Assembly: GCA_024036415.1 (NCBI GenBank) | Contig: JAMWET010003607.1 | Span: 109,501-173,500, forward strand | Direction of reading: 5' to 3' | Origin: Prochilodus magdalenae | Lineage: Eukaryota; Chordata; Actinopteri; Characiformes; Prochilodontidae | Length of the DNA: 64,000 nucleotides | Shown here: in pieces, positions 33,329-47,300 of the stretch | How positions within the stretch are numbered: the first letter of the stretch is position 1 | Layout: each line of letters starts with the position of its first letter | Made by a program: the position numbers and the translations under genes | Notes under the pieces: generated by a model | Databases searched by the model: none | Seen by the model: only the letters and a program-made list of their open reading frames with translations | What the model was told of the DNA's origin: nothing

Positions 33329-35347
33329 GTGAGCTCCTTTTTTTTTTTTTTTTTTTGTTTGTCCTCCCCACCCTTTCTCACTCTCTCTGTGATGTCTCTG
33401 GATGTTTCCAGGTCCAGCGCTTGTTTCAGAGCTGTAGCTGCTGGTGTTAGCACCGTCAGCTCCGTGTCAGTTAAAGCGCTTGGGTGTGCTGAGTCAGCTC
33501 TGTTGCTTTAACACGTTAAACCAGAACAGCGGCAGTGTGGTTCTTTTGTGCCTTCACTGTGTTAACGTGAAGAGCTGCACACAAAAGGGGGTCTTCTGTG
33601 TGCTGTGTTCGACCCGTGACCTCCACCTGTTCAGCTGAGATTGAGCAGAAAGGAAACGCCTGTATGTGTACGAGGACCAGGGGAGTGATCACACACACAG
33701 AGGCTAATTTTGAAGGTGCTGCAGGTTCTGATAGCGGTCTATGTTTTCATCTTAGTAGTGAGATAAATGGTGCTGGGGTTAGTAGGTTATTCATAGTGGC
33801 ACTGTGGGTGAAAAATCTGCTTCTCCTTGTAAGACTTGAAACTCTGCTTCTCTCTGAGTTGTTTGAGAGGTTCCCTTCAGTGGTGATGGATACCAGGGTT
33901 CTCCATGTCTGCTACACACACAGACATTTACTCTCTAAACCACCAGTGAACCTACATGTGTGTTCTGTGTTTATATGGGATGCCTCATATTACCCTGCAG
34001 GATGCATCCCTCCACCATGAATAATCATATGACCCACACGGTCATACTGACAGACTGTAATACACTACAGGATGTGTAGGGGGCAATATGGCTTTTTCAG
34101 CTGATTGAGGTTTGATGGTCAGGTTAGGTGTTAGAGCAGTACGTTGATTGAACAATGACTGGTATCTGCTGTTTGTGATGGTTGATAAACTTGCCGTGGT
34201 TGTCAGATTTGCTGATGACTTGTTGGTTTATCTTAATTTCAGGTTTTTGTTTATCGGTGTTCTCGTTTTCTTTGATGTAACAGTCATGTGACTCTGCTCT
34301 TTAAAGTGGTACCTCATCATGGCGTATGCTCCGTGTTCCTCTCAGTTCTCACAGCCATTGTTGTGCGTTCTTTACCAGATGCTGCTCCGTCTGTATGAGA
34401 CACCTGCGACATGTCCGCCCTCTAAACCTCGGCTCTGATCGGGCCTGTTTGAAGGCAGTTAGTTTAGAATAAAGTTGATGAACTTGTGCTATAGTAAATT
34501 GGAATGAAGAACGCTGGTGTTAGTGGAGTTAGTAAGCATTATTACGGTTAATTACAGTGAATAAGTAATAGTTAATCATTAATAAAGCTGGCATTAGGAA
34601 AGGCATTAAAACGAGCTAGTTACATTAAAGTTCCACTGGTGTTAAATATGTTGATGTTAAAACATGGATTCATTAACTAGAATTAAGAATTAGATTAGCC
34701 TTTTTAACATGAATAAACCAAAGTTACCATTTAATAAATTGTAATCAGCATTGATGTTAATTAGTTAGCAACAATGATCCAGTGGTTTAATAAACTAGCT
34801 TAATTAGCATTAGCCTGTCCTTCCTGACTACTTTTGCTTTCTGAAAGATGTAGGTGGTTTTGTTCTGCTTCTTCTCCTCTCATCCCTTCGGTCACAGCAC
34901 TCTGAGTCTTGATCAGATAGTCACCTGTCTAGACCGTTTATAGTTACTGCAGATTCTGAACTTTTCATTTGGTCTGGAGTTCACAGCCAGCAAACCGCGC
35001 TTTGGTATAAGGTCGGTTCTGGATTTCCTCAGTGAGGAACACAAGCTAATGTGTCCGGGCAGCAGGAATGCTGGTGTTTACTGAGGGTGGCTGAGTGTGT
35101 CACTGTGTGCAGGTATAGATGATGTATGACCCCTCAGTGTGAGTGTAGTGGGTGTGCGGTAAGGTAGAGTATGCTGGTTTAGATGATGTATAATGCCTCA
35201 CCTTGAGTGTCTGCAGGTATAGATTATGTATATCCCCTCATTGTGAGTGTAGCTGGTGTGCAGTGAGTGTTCCTGTATAGATTATGTATAACCCCTTAGT
35301 ATGAGTGTGTGCAGCTGTAGGTGATGTATAATCCCTCAGTGTGAGTG

Positions 35348-35399
<52 letters not shown>

Positions 35400-38300
35400 T
35401 GAGTGTGGCGAGTGAGTGTTCCTATATAGATCATGTATAACCCCTCGTTATGAGTGTGTGCAGCTGTAGGTGATGTATAATCCCTCAGTGTGTGTGTGTG
35501 GTGAGTGTTCCTATATAGATTATGTATAACCCCTCGTTATGAGTGTGTGCAGCTGTAGGTGATGTATAATCCCTCAGTGTGAGGGTAGTGTGTGTGGTGA
35601 GTGAGTGTTCCTATATAGATTATGTATAACCCCTCGTTATGAGTGTGTGCAGCTGTAGGTGAATGTTCAGAAAGAGCGAGTTAGCAGCTATAGATTTGTA
35701 ACCCCTCAGTGGGAATGTAACTGGTGTGCGGGTGTGACCCACAGAGGCCGTTGGCTGTTTATAGAGGGGTAATTCACCGCTGTAATCCTATAAGGAGATT
35801 AGCTTGTTGAATCTCTCTCTCTTTCTCTCTCTCTCTCACTCTGTTTTGAGCAGAGAAGGGGCGTTTGATGGAAGGAAGAATACTGCACAGCTGAGGAGTA
35901 TAAGGAAGAGGGGGCTGGTGTAAAGGTACGTGTGTTTGAAGCGTGTCAGACTGGATGTGGCCGTTGTGCCGCATAGTGACGGACAGGCGTTCTGTGGTAA
36001 ATGAACTTCATGCTGGAACTTTTCAGTCAGTTTGTTTTCCACTGAGCGATGTGGAAAGTGTGATAGCTCAGGACTTTTATCTCTTGACCTTGTCTTGGTT
36101 TGAACAGCCGGAGCGCCGACCAGCGCGCTGGCAGAGCGGTGAGGAGAAGGAAGCTAGTATTACACAGCTTCAGAGTGTATTCACACCTCGGACCCCGTGT
36201 GTCGTCAGACGAGAGAAACGGTACGGCGAGGCAATTTAAAAATAGCAGCGGAAGATTAATATGTTTAATTAAACAGACGTGAGGAGTAATAAATGACATT
36301 ACCAAGCACTTAGTGCGGCTGAAACGAGCTTAATTAAGGATAACGGTTCTAGAGCTCAGTCATATTTACAGAAGAAGAGAAATGGTTTTATCCTGGATGG
36401 ACTTGTTTCTCTGTTTCTGCCACGTTGAGTCAGGGATGACACTGCTGGTTACTGGTTGTGCTTTATCAGCTCTACAAACCTGAACCCACACAGCTCTCGC
36501 AGCCATCTCAATAACACCAGCTGGTACCATCATCCATAAGTTAGACCTACCCCTCAGAACACATGTTTAAATACACAGTTACTGTTGGGGCTGGGGGGGA
36601 CGGGGTTCTCGCTGGTGCCGTGTTTGTCTGTGTTGGTCTCGGACCTCTGGCTCATGGTTTACCATCCATGTATGAACACGTCACGCGGCATTGTCCCTCT
36701 AAGATGGTCCTGGTTTGGTCCCGTTGGTGGTCTGCCTGATCTGTGCAGTATGTAAACAGAACAGTCCACTTCCTGTTCGGCCTGATGGTAAAGAACCCAA
36801 GGCTGGCAGTATGTGCACCACCACGCTCTTCATCAGGTATAAACAGACCACCAGAGACCATATAAGGTTCTGTGTGTGTGTGTGATCTCAGGACAGGAGA
36901 GCCGTGCTAATGTGTTAGTGTTGAGATGTGGGGGTCTGTGTGTTCAGAGCTGCTAAGCTGATTCACCCTTAACACTGAAAGGGTGGAATTCCGGCAAACA
37001 GCACTTGAACTGGATGGTTGTAGCTTTTAGCGGGTATTGAGCTGGTCTGTTTTTCTCTGTTGTGGTCATGCCGTGGTTGGTCAGTGGGTTGATGAGGTCT
37101 TGAAAACCGTGTTTGGTGTGCAGGCTCTTGTACGCGAGTTAATCACTTTGATAAACTGCGCTGTGAGGGAGTTAAAATGCCTTATCAGAGCAGTGAGGAG
37201 GTTAGCAATGGTGGCTCAGCTCTGGGCTGGTACGCGTGGTCTGTATAGCATAGATAACACTGAAGTAGGTAGACCTCTGTTTGAGTGTTCAGGTTCTCTC
37301 TGTTCTCTCTGACCTGTGGTGACCTTCCTCTGTGCCTGCAGCTCTCTCTCATCATGCTCAGTTTATCAGCGTGTTTGTTTCCAGGTCCTGTTTATTAATC
37401 AGAGTTTAATTCACAGTAGATGGATTTACTGCAGCTGTGTTTAGCGCACTCCACTTACTCACAGCAGGTGTGTTCATCAGGAGACGGTCTGAAAATCCCT
37501 CTGATGGTGCTCACGGTTCTGATTAGAGATCGATCGTGGGCCAGAAGAGGCTGCAGGCTTTCCTCAGTGGACCTCTTCCTGCAGGTGAAGCGGTGTGGAG
37601 TTGAGCATCAAGGTTGTTTGGCTCGTGCAGTTGCTCCGTAGGTTGACGTGGGCACATGTAGTGTGGTCACTAACTAAGCCCAGGACCGGGAACGTCAGTG
37701 GTGTGTCTGTTTCGTTATGGAGCCGCAGCAGCAGGATGGTCACTCCGGTCAGCAGCGCTGGGATGAGACTGCTGCTCTGTTTTATATGGAACAGGTTGCT
37801 GTGGTGTGTGTTTTTTTTTGTTTTTTTTTCTTTCCTTATTTCTGTCATTTTTCTCTCTATCCCTTTTAGTCATCTCTCTCTAATTTCTTTCTCCCCCCCT
37901 CTCATTTTTCTCTGTCGTGTGTGCATCTCTCTCTCATTTGCAGGTGTTAGGGTACAGTGCTGGTTCTGTGGTTCAGAGCAGTTCTCAGGATGATATCTGG
38001 ATTTGAAGATGAGAATGTGTCCTGAGGTGATTTACTTTTGTCTGAGTCTCCCGAAGCACAGCTTTGTTGACCAAACCATTCGCTGGTTGCTTGGCGACAG
38101 CAGATCTGTGTGCAGACGTTTGGGGGAGGAACAGACTCTGGAGAACGTTAGAACGTTGGAGAACGGGCTGAGTGAGCCTGGATCTGATCAGGGCTGTAAT
38201 ATTAGTGTCACTCTGAAGGTTGTGTTTATGGTTTAGAGCGGTTAGCTCCTGGCTAACTCTGATTAGCATCTCTGTTTCTGGAGAAGCTGCAGGTGGGCTG

Positions 38301-41300
38301 ATCCCCAGGCCTGTCTGTGTTGGGTTAGTGAGCGTGTTGGGACCTGCTAAGGCTGCGTTCCACGCGGTAGCTTGTTCTGCACCGCTCACGTTGTTTGTAT
38401 GTGTCTTCAGCTCCACAGGCGTGACGGCAGCACGTGGAGGGAACCCGTACAGATCACAGTGCAGTAAACAGATTGCTTATTTATGTGTATGTGGTGCTGT
38501 AAACACTCATTGGCTCACACACACACAAACACTTACACATTCTCCCAAATAGTCCTAAATAATCATGATGGTAGAACGCTCCAATCTGAGGTTAGTGAGA
38601 TCAGATGTCTCATATCCCAGTTTCACACACAATCAACACTAATACAACTGTAAAAACTACTAATACTAACAATTATACTAGTACTATTAATGCAATTACC
38701 ACTAATAATAAAAATACTAAGTATCCTAAATAATATTGCTCCTATTAAAACTATTAATAATACTAAATAAACAACCGCTACTACTAGTAAGACACTTCTA
38801 TGGGATTACAACTCTACTACACATTAGTCCTCCAATGTTTTTGTTTCTCTCCCTGTTATTTTTTTTTTTTCTTATCTTTTGTCCTTTCTTCATTTTTTTT
38901 TGTCTCTATTCTTTCCATTCCTTTCGTACCCTCTTTTTCCTTTTTCGTTTTCTCTATCTCTAACCCTGTTACTGACCTATCCCTAACAGTGTGCAATCCC
39001 TCCAAGCCACCAATAACAGCTGTGGTTGGAGTTGGTATGTACTGGACAAGTTTCCGGATGTAGCCACATCAATGTTCAGACACCAAAAGAATTGTGCCGT
39101 TGGTCCAGGTATGGTGGACGACTTCCCTGACAGAATTCCAAGGAGAATTCCATGTAGACTGGGATTTCCGCCACTGCCGCTAGACCCGTGTGACCGTACG
39201 CTTCCATACACCTGCAGATTCAGCTGCTTCCTTCACACTATGGTCTTTGGCACGCCCACATGCAGTCACTCCTTTTAGCCAGTCATTGCCATCTGCTTAG
39301 GAGCCATTTTCCACACGTGGAATGAGACACGGTACCACCTCTTCTCAATCTGTGAACGGGCTGAGTGAGCCTGGATCTGATCAGGGCTGTAATATTAGTG
39401 TCACTCTGATGGTTGTGTCTATGGTGTAGTTAAACCCAGAGCTGTTAGCTCCTGGCTATCTCTGATTAGCATCTCTGTTTCTGGGGAAGCTGCAGGAGAG
39501 CTGATCCCCAGACCTGTCTGTGTTGGGTTAGTGACTGTGTTGGGACTTTTCAGGTAGCCCCATCATCCCTTGTGCAGCGCCCTCTGCAGGAGCCTTAAGG
39601 TACTACCACCTTGAACACGCAAAGGAAAGTGCTAACTAACCGTTTAGGAGTATAACGGTGATAATCCTGTATGACTGTTAAAATGAATTGCACCATGGTG
39701 TGTGTGTGTGTGTGAGAGCGAGTCTAAAGCATTTTACTTTTTACTGGATGTGTAATTACAAAGAGGGAATAATTAATCCTGCTTATGTGATTTAGTTCAG
39801 CACAGTCTGGAAATGTGTTTGGTTCAGACTATCATGATGAGTATGTGCTGTGAGCCGTGATATTTGTGATGTTGCCCTTTCGGTATTTATTACAGTGCTA
39901 ATGTTCATGGCGTAGGTTTCACACAGAGGGTTGGAGTCTCTGCAGATTTTCAGTCTACACGTCGCAGCACAGCGCACTTCCTCCATGCCGCCAGTCTCCG
40001 GCGAGCGTTCGAACAGGAAGTAAACATTAGCGGTTCAGGAATCTCCTGCATAGCTGCAAGGTTTCTAGCGCTTTCTGTTTACTTTGAAGGGAAATGCTGA
40101 GGCAGGTCCTCTCTGTGTAATCAGCAACCCCCCTCCTCTTTAGCTCTCGGGGGCTCCGCAGGAGGAGCTGCAGCGGCTCCCGGCAGTAAAATGACACCAC
40201 GCTGCTCCATTCTTTCCAGAGAAATGTGTGCGGAGGGACGGAGCGAGGCTGGAAGGGCTCTGAAAGCAGCCGGACGAGGGAGGAGGGAAGCCGCAGAGGC
40301 GCTGTAGTCCTGGTTAACTGGAAGGTAGAACCGCTTTTTGTCGCTAAACTTTCTCAGGGCCATCGGCTCTGCCAGCTCGCTCTGCTCTCAGCGTCTCTGA
40401 CTGGTAAATCTCGGTGTTCTTCGCGAAAGGCTGCCGTTTTAGAGCCTGTTTATAAATAGCGCGGGGTGCTAAACATTAGCTCCACAGTGGATCTGTTGTT
40501 GAAAGGTCAGGCGGAGGAATTTGCAGCTCAGCCGTGTTCTACTTCACCAGAATTAACGTGGAACTGGAGCTCTTGAGGTCTTTCTGTGGTGGGCAGGCTC
40601 CTAAACACGGAGCAGAAATTTTTTATAAGGGAAGTTCAAATAACAGGGAATACCGCCTGCAGGGAATACAGTCTGAATCAGACAGAAGTGAGTTGTGCGG
40701 AAGGCTCATAGTGAGAGATTCTGTACGTGTAAGATTTTGTTCTGCACTCTCAGAGCTGAAGGTGGTAAATATGGTCAATACAAAAACCGTTTTTATAAGA
40801 GAGTGTGAAAGTGCTGAACTGTTTCTGAGAACCTGCATGTAAATAAAGGTTTTACATCCGTTTAAAACATCAGATGCCCAAAGGAGCCAAGTTTGTCACA
40901 TACATATGTGTGTTTTCTTTAATATTTGTATATTCTGCTTTACACTCTGTTCTGCTCTTTCCGCACGGCTGTTTATGGACTTTCTGTGTATGCTAGAAGT
41001 TAGAGGTTATAGGAACCCATCTGTCTGGTTGGTCTGCATGCCTACAGGTCCTGAGCTCTGTCGCATACTTCCTGAGAGGATCAGATCTGACGCGGTGTTG
41101 TAGTGCGTGTTGACTCGTCGTTCCTTTATCACTGGGTGACATTTATACACGAACAGCCGTCTGAGTCACAGCGATAACTTTATATGGCCTCTTGCAAACC
41201 TGGCACTGTTCGCGCGGTGTGTGTGTGTGTATATACCGTGTGTGTGTGTGAGCAAAACATCTCACAAACAGTATCATTACACAATAAGGAAAATATTCTG

Positions 41301-44300
41301 GCAGCTCGACGCAGAAGTTCATGGACTGAAGTTCCGGTTTACGTTGACTTTGAAGTGCTTCTGTCGGTCTGTAAGCGATGAAACCTGATCTCAGTTAATT
41401 AACTGGCGCTTTAAAAGTTATGCACACAGCATTTACACAAATATACCTGTATTAAACCATGTACTACTGAACACGTTTAGCAGCTTCTGTGTGTTGGGTG
41501 TCACGTAATTACACATATTACAGGGCAGTCCAGTTGCGTCGGATGTACGGACCTACAGAAGCTCACCATGCAGAACAAGGCACCGTGCTTGGTTATTAAC
41601 TAAAAACTGAGCTTCTGTGTGGAAGTGTGGGTTCTTTATGGAACCATTTGTAGATTAGGGCAGTTTTTTGCATAGTGCATTGGTTCTTCCCTAAAGGCGG
41701 AGCTTCTGTTTAAACATGTGGGTTCTGAATGTAACCATTTGCATGTTAGAACTATTCTTTGCATGGTGAATGCTACTTCACTGAAGGCAGAGTTTGTGTG
41801 GAAGTGTGGGTTCTGTATAGAACCACAGAAACCTGCCCCCCCACCCTCTGTTCTGTTAGGCCTGACAGTTCTAGGCATGCCACTCCCTCAGAACGTGGTG
41901 CCTGTTTTCAGCGTTGTGTTGAAATGATGCTGTATGCATTTCCTGAGGTCATTAGTTACACCACTTAGAACAAAACCTCAAACCACTGGCATCACAAACA
42001 CCATCGAGTCAGCTGGTGAGTACCTGGATTAGCGAGGTTATTATGATCAGCAGTGCTGGAGTGTTTTAGAAGCTGAGGGTGGACGAAGCAGGATGGTAGT
42101 GGACGCTCTGCGTGTTTGAGTTCTTCTTGTTCGTCAGGCTGAGGTTAAAGCTGCTCTGTTATTGTGCAGACTTGTTGAACCTGGTACCTGTATCTGCAGG
42201 CAGCTGTGGGACAGTTCTGTGAGTACCCCAGCTGGCAGTGACAGGCGTCTTTCTGCTGGTCTGCTCCTGACAGCCTGGCGAGGGTCTGTCTGTGGAAGAG
42301 TTTCTGTCTGAGACATGGGAAGGGCTGGATATGATATCCTTATTGGGACGAGTTCTATAATGGAACCTTTTTTGCGTACATCAGAACCACCAACCAACTT
42401 GAACCACTAACCCTCTGAAGACCTACATATAGAGCATAAGGACTTAGAAACCTCAGGCTGCAGCCCGTTGGGACACTGTGTTGACGTGTGTATCTGGAAT
42501 ATTGATGGTCAGTTGGGTTGAGGGACTGTTCAGACCAGTCAGACTGTGAGAAGTACCAGTTTATCTCTTGAGTCTATAAACTGAAGAGCTGTGGGTATAA
42601 CTCCCGAAGAGCTGTCAAAGAGAGGAACTGTGGGTCAAACCCCCTGGAAGAGAGGAGCTGTGGGTCAAACCCCCTAGAAGAGAGGAGCTGTGGGTATGCC
42701 TGATTGGTCAGGGGACTACTGATGGCAGCTTCACCCCCTGTCAGGACCTCCCATTTTACGTTGAAGGGAGGGGGGTGCAGGGCTGGTGGTGGGGGGCAGT
42801 GCTGGGGGAGTACAGCAAATGTTCATGGCTCTCTCCATCACTTTGGATTAGAAACTGTCGCTGTTCAGTGTGCTGTGAGTGACACACAAGACACTTTGTA
42901 ATTACAAACCACCGTCCAATGTGGTTTGGATCCAATTAGCAAAATTTTTGCACTTTGTGTATTTGTGTGTGTACATGTATACTAGGAGCACTAAATGAAC
43001 TCCATTAGTCTGTAACCTAGGTTTAGGTTCCCGGGTGAGCTAAATGGAGATGACCTGTTTATTAATTCATTGGATTCAATTTCCAAGTTGTTGAGTTTTA
43101 GTGCTGGCCAGAACAAACACCAGTTTATTACTGTACGGCCTGACTGTGTGCTGTATCAGAGCGCTGGAAATAGGTTGTGTGAAGTGCGGTTGATGATTAG
43201 CTTGAGTCGTAGAAGTGGGACATGCTGTCTGTTATTGATTAGCCAGTCGTGATTTAGAGCCCACTTACGCTGTTAACTGTAGCATGGAGTTGTGAACACA
43301 GCAGAACTCTGCTCAGTTCTGTTCACTGTGGTACCTGTAAAGATCTAGCCCCTGCTCTGGATTCACTAAAGCCATCGTTACTTTTCTGTCCTAATAAATT
43401 AGGAATAATTAAAAGTAAATTCATATGTGAGTCGAAATGAAGGAGTCTGGCGTTGTGGGCAGGTATAATGTAGAAAGACTGATCGTTTAGTCTTATTGGG
43501 TTCAATTAGAGTAACAGTGTAGGATGTAATTAAAGGGCCCATATGAAAATTGTCCATTGTATTAGTGCATTTTTTGTCCACTCATATAGTGAGTAAAGAC
43601 CGTGGTTCTGTATAGAACACTGAAGGTACATTAGCGTTTATTCATGGTGTTGGGTATACAGAGCTGTTTTGTAATATTCTGGTATTTTTACAAAATCCAC
43701 TTTCTTAATCTTCTGTAGATCCATTCTAAAGAACCAAAGGCCATGCTTCTATATAGCACTTCTGTCTTTACTAAAGAACACTTGAAGAACCATCTTGTTT
43801 TAAGTGTGCCATGTAAACAGGCAGGTTTTACAGTCCAAACAATCCACACTTGGAACCTGAACTGCTAAAACCACACATTTTTAAATTCATCATTTGTGAT
43901 GTCTCAAAAACCAGGAAGTTTTACACACTTCCACCTGTTTAACCTACAGCGGTTTTGCTCTGCCCACTCACACTGAAGCTATGAGGAATATTTCAGCTGG
44001 GACTGCTTTTGAATAAAAGACCCTAATTCCCACCACCACTCTAAAGAATATCTGAAACGTCTCTCAATCAATCTCTTTACACCTCACACTAAACCCACTC
44101 TGTCGCTTTGTTCAGTTATGGAGGAAATTAAAAATGAGAATTCCCCTTGAACAGCTCCTGTGTTCCCACATCTGGACTGAGTGAAGGTTCGCAGGCCTGG
44201 TTTCTAACACCCTGTCTTCTCCTGTCTTCTCTTACAGTGCCAGAACATATCGAGTCCAGTTCCTGCCAGCCTCAGTCTGCCAACCCTGACAGCAGCACAC

Positions 44301-47300
44301 TCTGCGCCATCAGCAATGCCAACAGGGTCCGAGCCAGCGGCCCACCCCGACCCCTGCTCCATTATCGCCCGCCACATCTCCGCCAATCCTTGCGCACGTG
44401 GCTGCTGAAGTGTGGGCGCCGGTTCGCGGTCCTGCCCGCAGTCCTGGGAACTCAAGTGCAGCTTACGTCGTCCAGCGAGCCAGGGAAGCTAACCGAGCGG
44501 CCTGTCCCACACTGCACCAAAGCCCATCTCTGAGGTGCTTTATCTGTCTTTCTCTTTATCTGAGTTCCTTCTGGCTTTGAAGAGCAGCTTATTCGTTACT
44601 GAGGTAAACAGTTAGCTGTTCCAGACTGTTAGAATCTAACCTGGTACAAACCTGAAGGGTTTGAGTTCTGACATCACAAAAGGGATTAAAGGACATTTGG
44701 CTTGACTCGGCTGTAGTGTTGGTGCCAACTTCTGTTTACCTGCTAGGTTTAGCACACTAGGAGGAGGAAAATTCCTTTTTTGGTGAGGTTATGAAAACTC
44801 ACACGCTAACCTGTGTGTTTGGTCCTCCTACAGCAGTTTAGCTCCACCCCTTCAACTGGTGGCAGTTTGGTGCCACCCCTTTAGCCTACAATGTTAGCCC
44901 TGCCCCTTCTGTCTACAGAATGTTAACTCCACCCAGCCAGCCTATAGCACGTTAGCCCTAGCCCTTCCTTCTATGGAACTATAGGGCTACCTGCTCAGCC
45001 TGAGCATGTTAGTCCTGCCCCTTAAGACTACAGCACTCCTGCTCCCATTAGCCTACAGTGAGTTAGCCCTACAACCTACAGCACATAGTTTTGCCCCTTC
45101 CTTCTACAACAGTGTAGCTCCACCTACTCAGTTTACAGTTTTGGCCCTGCCCATTCTGTCTACTCCAACCAGTCAACCTATAGTGTTTTTGGCCATGCCA
45201 CGTCCCAACCACCTAAAACAGCTTGTTAGTCCTGCCTCTTCCTCTTTCAGCAGTGTAGCTCCACCTACTCAGCCCCCACACCCAGTCAGCTTACAATGCG
45301 TTCCCCCCACCCTGTCGGCTTACAATGCGTTAGCCCCACCCAGTCAGACTGATGTTGTAAGGAGTGTTGTCAGCCTTAACTGGTTTGTGAATGTGGTTTA
45401 GCCGATCATAGCAGAGCTTGTTTGTTAGTCATAAAGGCACAGTAATGCGGAGAACCAGCCTGTTAAAGTGGTACGGAGATATTGGAAAGGGATTATCAAG
45501 TTCACAAAACCACAGAGTGGTGTTATCCTCTGGGGTGAGAACAGAAATTGAGAGCTTGAGTTGGTCTAAAAGCTGTTTGGAGCGTGAGGTGACCCTAAAC
45601 TCCTGCTGTGCCCGTGTTCATACGGAGACTGTGTTTGTCCTGCTGAGTTAATATATAAACTGAGTTCAGTGGTGCTTTATTGCGGTGTGATCAGAGCGTG
45701 GGCCGCAGTGATTCCTGCAGGTCAATGGTGTGAAGAGAGCGCGTCTGTGTCTGATGGGTGGATTTGAGGAAGATGGTCCACACTGATATCAGATGGTCCT
45801 GAATTGCTGCAGTAGACGAGGAGGTAGTGGTGTAGGGACTTATAGACTCGTAGTAGCTTGTCCGTATCCGTATCTCATGGTGTTGCTCTTCTGTTTCTTA
45901 GGCATGGCTCCCATTCGGGACTCGGTCAGCCACTCCCCTAACCAAACAGGTGATTTTGACGTGTGTGTGTGTATGTATGTGTTTGTTTGTTTGTGTGTGT
46001 GTGGTGTTTTGTGTGTGGGTTTCTGGGCTTGCTGTGTGCTCGCAGTGTGCTTGCTGTCTTAGTGGTGTGTGTTTTGTTTTTTCTTGTTGTCATAGTGCTG
46101 CTTGAGCGTGTGCGTTTATCACACAGGGCTGTTTAACGTCACCATTAATGCCCCTCATGCTGGTTTTACTCAGACTGAATCTGAAAGTGTTGCAGTGTCG
46201 CGCGTTCAGCTGCTGTTCTTCAGAAGACTCGTCCTACTGTTGACGTATAAATGTCTGTTGATGTGATCTGTAGTATGGTTAACTTACAGTAAGAATTTAA
46301 AATCCTTTAATATTTTATTCTACCTCACAGCTCCCTGCAGTATGTGTCCCTCCACCATGAATGGAGTTTAAGGCTGAAACTATTCTGTAACGACGTCCGA
46401 GTCCCGTTCCGTGTGCTCTCTGGAGTGACCTGATCATAAGTGGACAGAGACGTGTAGACTGTAGGAACAGCACCCACGTTTCCGGCGACAGCCTCTGGCT
46501 GTGCTGTGCTGCGAAGTGTACGGAGAGTTGGTGTTGGGGCTGTTTCAGAAATGTAGACCGCATGCACAAGCAGTAGAGAAGGTGTAGAGTGGAGCTGCAC
46601 AGCTACTGTGACGACCCAGCTGGTTGAGGTGGTTCTTCACTGTTGCTGTATATGCGTTATGGTACTATAGCATTCATGCTGTAAGTGTTATATGGTTGTT
46701 CACATCACTGACCATCTCCGAAGGTGATTTGAGTGCCTGTGTCACGGGCTGTCTTAACGTACAGTGACTGATTTACTGTACACCGCTGTCTTCATACAGT
46801 GACAAAGTTGAATTGAATTAACACACGTACGTGTTGTCCTGCCTCTGCTGGGTAACTGGCTGCTCCCACACATGACGTTTATAGGATGGTATGGTGGGGC
46901 CTGAGAGTCCCACGAGAATACAGACCTCGATCAGACCCCATTGGTGCTGTCCCCATAAGATCGGCTCACCCATGTTAAAGTGCGAGTGAGGCCTTTAGAG
47001 GGCAGCTCTGTGAGTGAGCTTTTAGAGGTGGACGTCTGGTACCGTCCACCACGACTGTGAACAGTTCTCACAGTTTTTCTAGAAATTCAAGCGCTCTTAA
47101 TGACTCTGTGTACGTCCTAACTGTGTAATTATACAGAAATCGGTCTCGGAATACCTCCTGTGATCTTTACATTCCCCTGAAAGGAGTGGCAGTCAGTACA
47201 TATGGTTAATACATGGGTACATAGGCTCAGCACAGTAGGGTTAGTACATTTGTCCATGAGGTGTTTGCAGGTGTCTGTTTGGCTGATCATTTCTCATGTA

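Larger units (their letters stand above)
33329..44237 (+). other. tnrc6a: tnrc6a large intron(s), no confident exon inside
   Basis: About 10.9 kb. I searched the + strand for the Lys-rich exon seen in mammalian TNRC6A and did not find an intact one. Contents are the T-run and pyrimidine tract after the donor, a minisatellite at 35095-35665, an exon-like 72-bp segment at 35854-35925, a direct duplication at 38161-38343/39354-39546, a GC-rich block at 39985-40470 and tandem blocks at 41590-41880 and 42583-42695. The 39000-39290 ORFs on both strands are unrecognised. Confidence 0.5.

Noticed and set aside
38969..39278. ORFs on both strands around 39000-39280
   Set aside because: No recognisable family and no splice framing; kept only as unrecognised sequence between the duplicated blocks.
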